6,833 bases of DNA, from contig JAFNGF010000381.1 of assembly GCA_017885385.1 (NCBI GenBank), positions 1 through 6,833 of the forward strand. Reading direction: 5' to 3'. How positions within the stretch are numbered: position 1 is the stretch's first letter; each line of letters opens with the position of its first letter. Under the pieces are notes generated by a model. That model did not search any database and was not told where the DNA came from. It saw only the letters and a list, made by a program, of their open reading frames with translations. Shown piece by piece: positions 6,333 to 6,833 of this stretch. A program made the position numbers and the translations under genes. The stretch is from Planctomycetota bacterium (GTDB lineage Bacteria > Planctomycetota > Phycisphaerae > Sedimentisphaerales > Anaerobacaceae).

Positions 6333-6383
6333 TTCACTACGTTCAGGGCAGGCTCTGAGCGTAGCCGAACAGGCTCAGGACAG
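6333..6383. repeat. Dispersed repeat with imperfect hairpin in the convergent spacer
   Basis: CTACGTTCAG (6337-6346) pairs with CTGAGCGTAG (6355-6364) with one G-T wobble. Outer TTC (6333-6335) and GAA (6367-6369) extend the stem across a small internal loop. CAGGCTC then recurs at 6349 and 6370. Its translation (LRSGQALS on the plus strand) is one I know as a recurring spurious peptide in metagenomic assemblies, which marks it as a family of dispersed repeats. It ends just outside the stop codon of the ThuA-like gene. With no T-run after either arm it is not a textbook terminator, but a fold between two convergent genes could still limit read-through. Confidence 0.6.
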
Positions 6384-6386
6384 GTT

Positions 6387-6833
6387 TTATTGCTCGACTT
6401 TTCCGGTGGCGGCCCACTCGACGCCGCGAGCAATTATCCTCTGAACATCCGGGTTCATCAGAGCCTTGCCATCGTGACCAAAGGCGTTGTAAACCGTGCG
6501 GCCCTTGCCGTAGTTCAAGGTGAAGAGCAAAGGCTCGGTCTTTTTGCTCCAATCGGAGTCGGCCTCCACCAGCACGTGGATTTCGCCGGTCCCCTGCAAC
6601 TTGGCGTATAGCTCGTCATCGGTCTTGAAGTTACTCATCCCTGCGGTGATGGGATGCTCCTTGTCGACCACCTTGGCCTCGAAGACATCTCGCGCACCGT
6701 GACCCGAAGTACCCATCACCCATTTGCGCCCACAGAGCTTGCCGAATTCCTCCCACTTGGGGAACGAGGCGCTGGCCATGTGCTGGACGAAGAAGCCCTT
6801 TCCGCCCTTGACGAAGCTCAGCAGGTTCTCCTG
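6387..6833 (-). CDS. ThuA-like domain protein, 5' end missing
   Basis: The minus-strand frame is open from the right edge to a TAA at 6387-6389, giving the last 148 residues; the Met encoded at 6777-6779 is internal. Family hallmarks in order are GGKGFFVQHMASASFPKW, the GRKW and GHG segment, HPITAG followed by DDELYAKL, YGKGRTVYNAFGHDGKAL, and a closing RGVEWAATGKV. ThuA-like domains share the class I glutamine-amidotransferase fold and were named from a trehalose-utilisation locus. In planctomycetes and related bacteria they are common in sugar-catabolism and secreted multi-domain proteins, but their reaction is not firmly known. It ends soon after the domain, so no C-terminal heme or PQQ-type domain follows. 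A signal peptide, if present, is outside the window. It converges with the restriction-modification gene and shares no evident function with it. Confidence 0.88.
   Translation of the reverse strand, partial: QENLLSFVKGGKGFFVQHMASASFPKWEEFGKLCGRKWVMGTSGHGARDVFEAKVVDKEHPITAGMSNFKTDDELYAKLQGTGEIHVLVEADSDWSKKTEPLLFTLNYGKGRTVYNAFGHDGKALMNPDVQRIIARGVEWAATGKVEQ

Noticed and set aside
6033..6611. 192-residue plus-strand frame spanning the end of the restriction-modification gene, the spacer and the ThuA-like gene
   Set aside because: It runs out of frame over one real gene, through two repeats and antisense to another real gene.

Overview
The window looks like a chromosomal piece of an uncultivated or environmental bacterium. 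A planctomycete of the Phycisphaerae/Sedimentisphaerales kind is my best guess. The reasons are the style of the partial LolA-like protein, moderate GC genes, and spacers full of small palindromes and seven-base tandem repeats. This is recognition from memory, not a search result, and the lineage is not secure. No rRNA, tRNA, CRISPR array or recognisable transposase gene is present.

Layout. Bases 2-703 (+) are the 3' part of a secreted/lipoprotein-handling type (LolA-like) protein whose start lies before the window. A pair of inverted REP-like palindromes fills 707-761. Bases 796-1719 (+) encode a zinc-type homocysteine S-methyltransferase with all three metal-binding cysteines and a good ribosome binding site. 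Bases 1720-2413 are a gene-free AT-richer spacer with several arrays of period-7 degenerate tandem repeats. Bases 2414-6214 (+) encode a 1266-residue single-chain restriction-modification enzyme (type IIG/Eco57I-like). It has an N-terminal PD-(D/E)XK nuclease, a gamma-type N6-adenine methyltransferase core and a TaqI-like target-recognition region. Bases 6215-6386 hold another REP-like palindrome and a separate dispersed repeat. Bases 6387-6833 (-) are the 3' part of a ThuA-like protein running in from the right edge.

The genes do not form one pathway. The first two are co-directional but separated by the REP pair. The restriction-modification gene stands alone, bordered by repeat-rich spacers on both sides and converging with the ThuA-like gene. 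This fits a self-contained defence gene acquired as a cassette, though no integration boundary is visible.

The most unusual signal is the density and variety of small repeats, two of which lie inside reading frames without breaking them. One is a 33-base palindrome-bearing insertion flanked by a six-base direct repeat in the LolA-like gene. The other is a run of three heptamers (21 bases) in the homocysteine methyltransferase gene. At least three different heptamer families occur here, resembling in kind the heptanucleotide STRR repeats of cyanobacteria. I do not see a new multi-gene defence system; the restriction-modification gene is a recognisable architecture.
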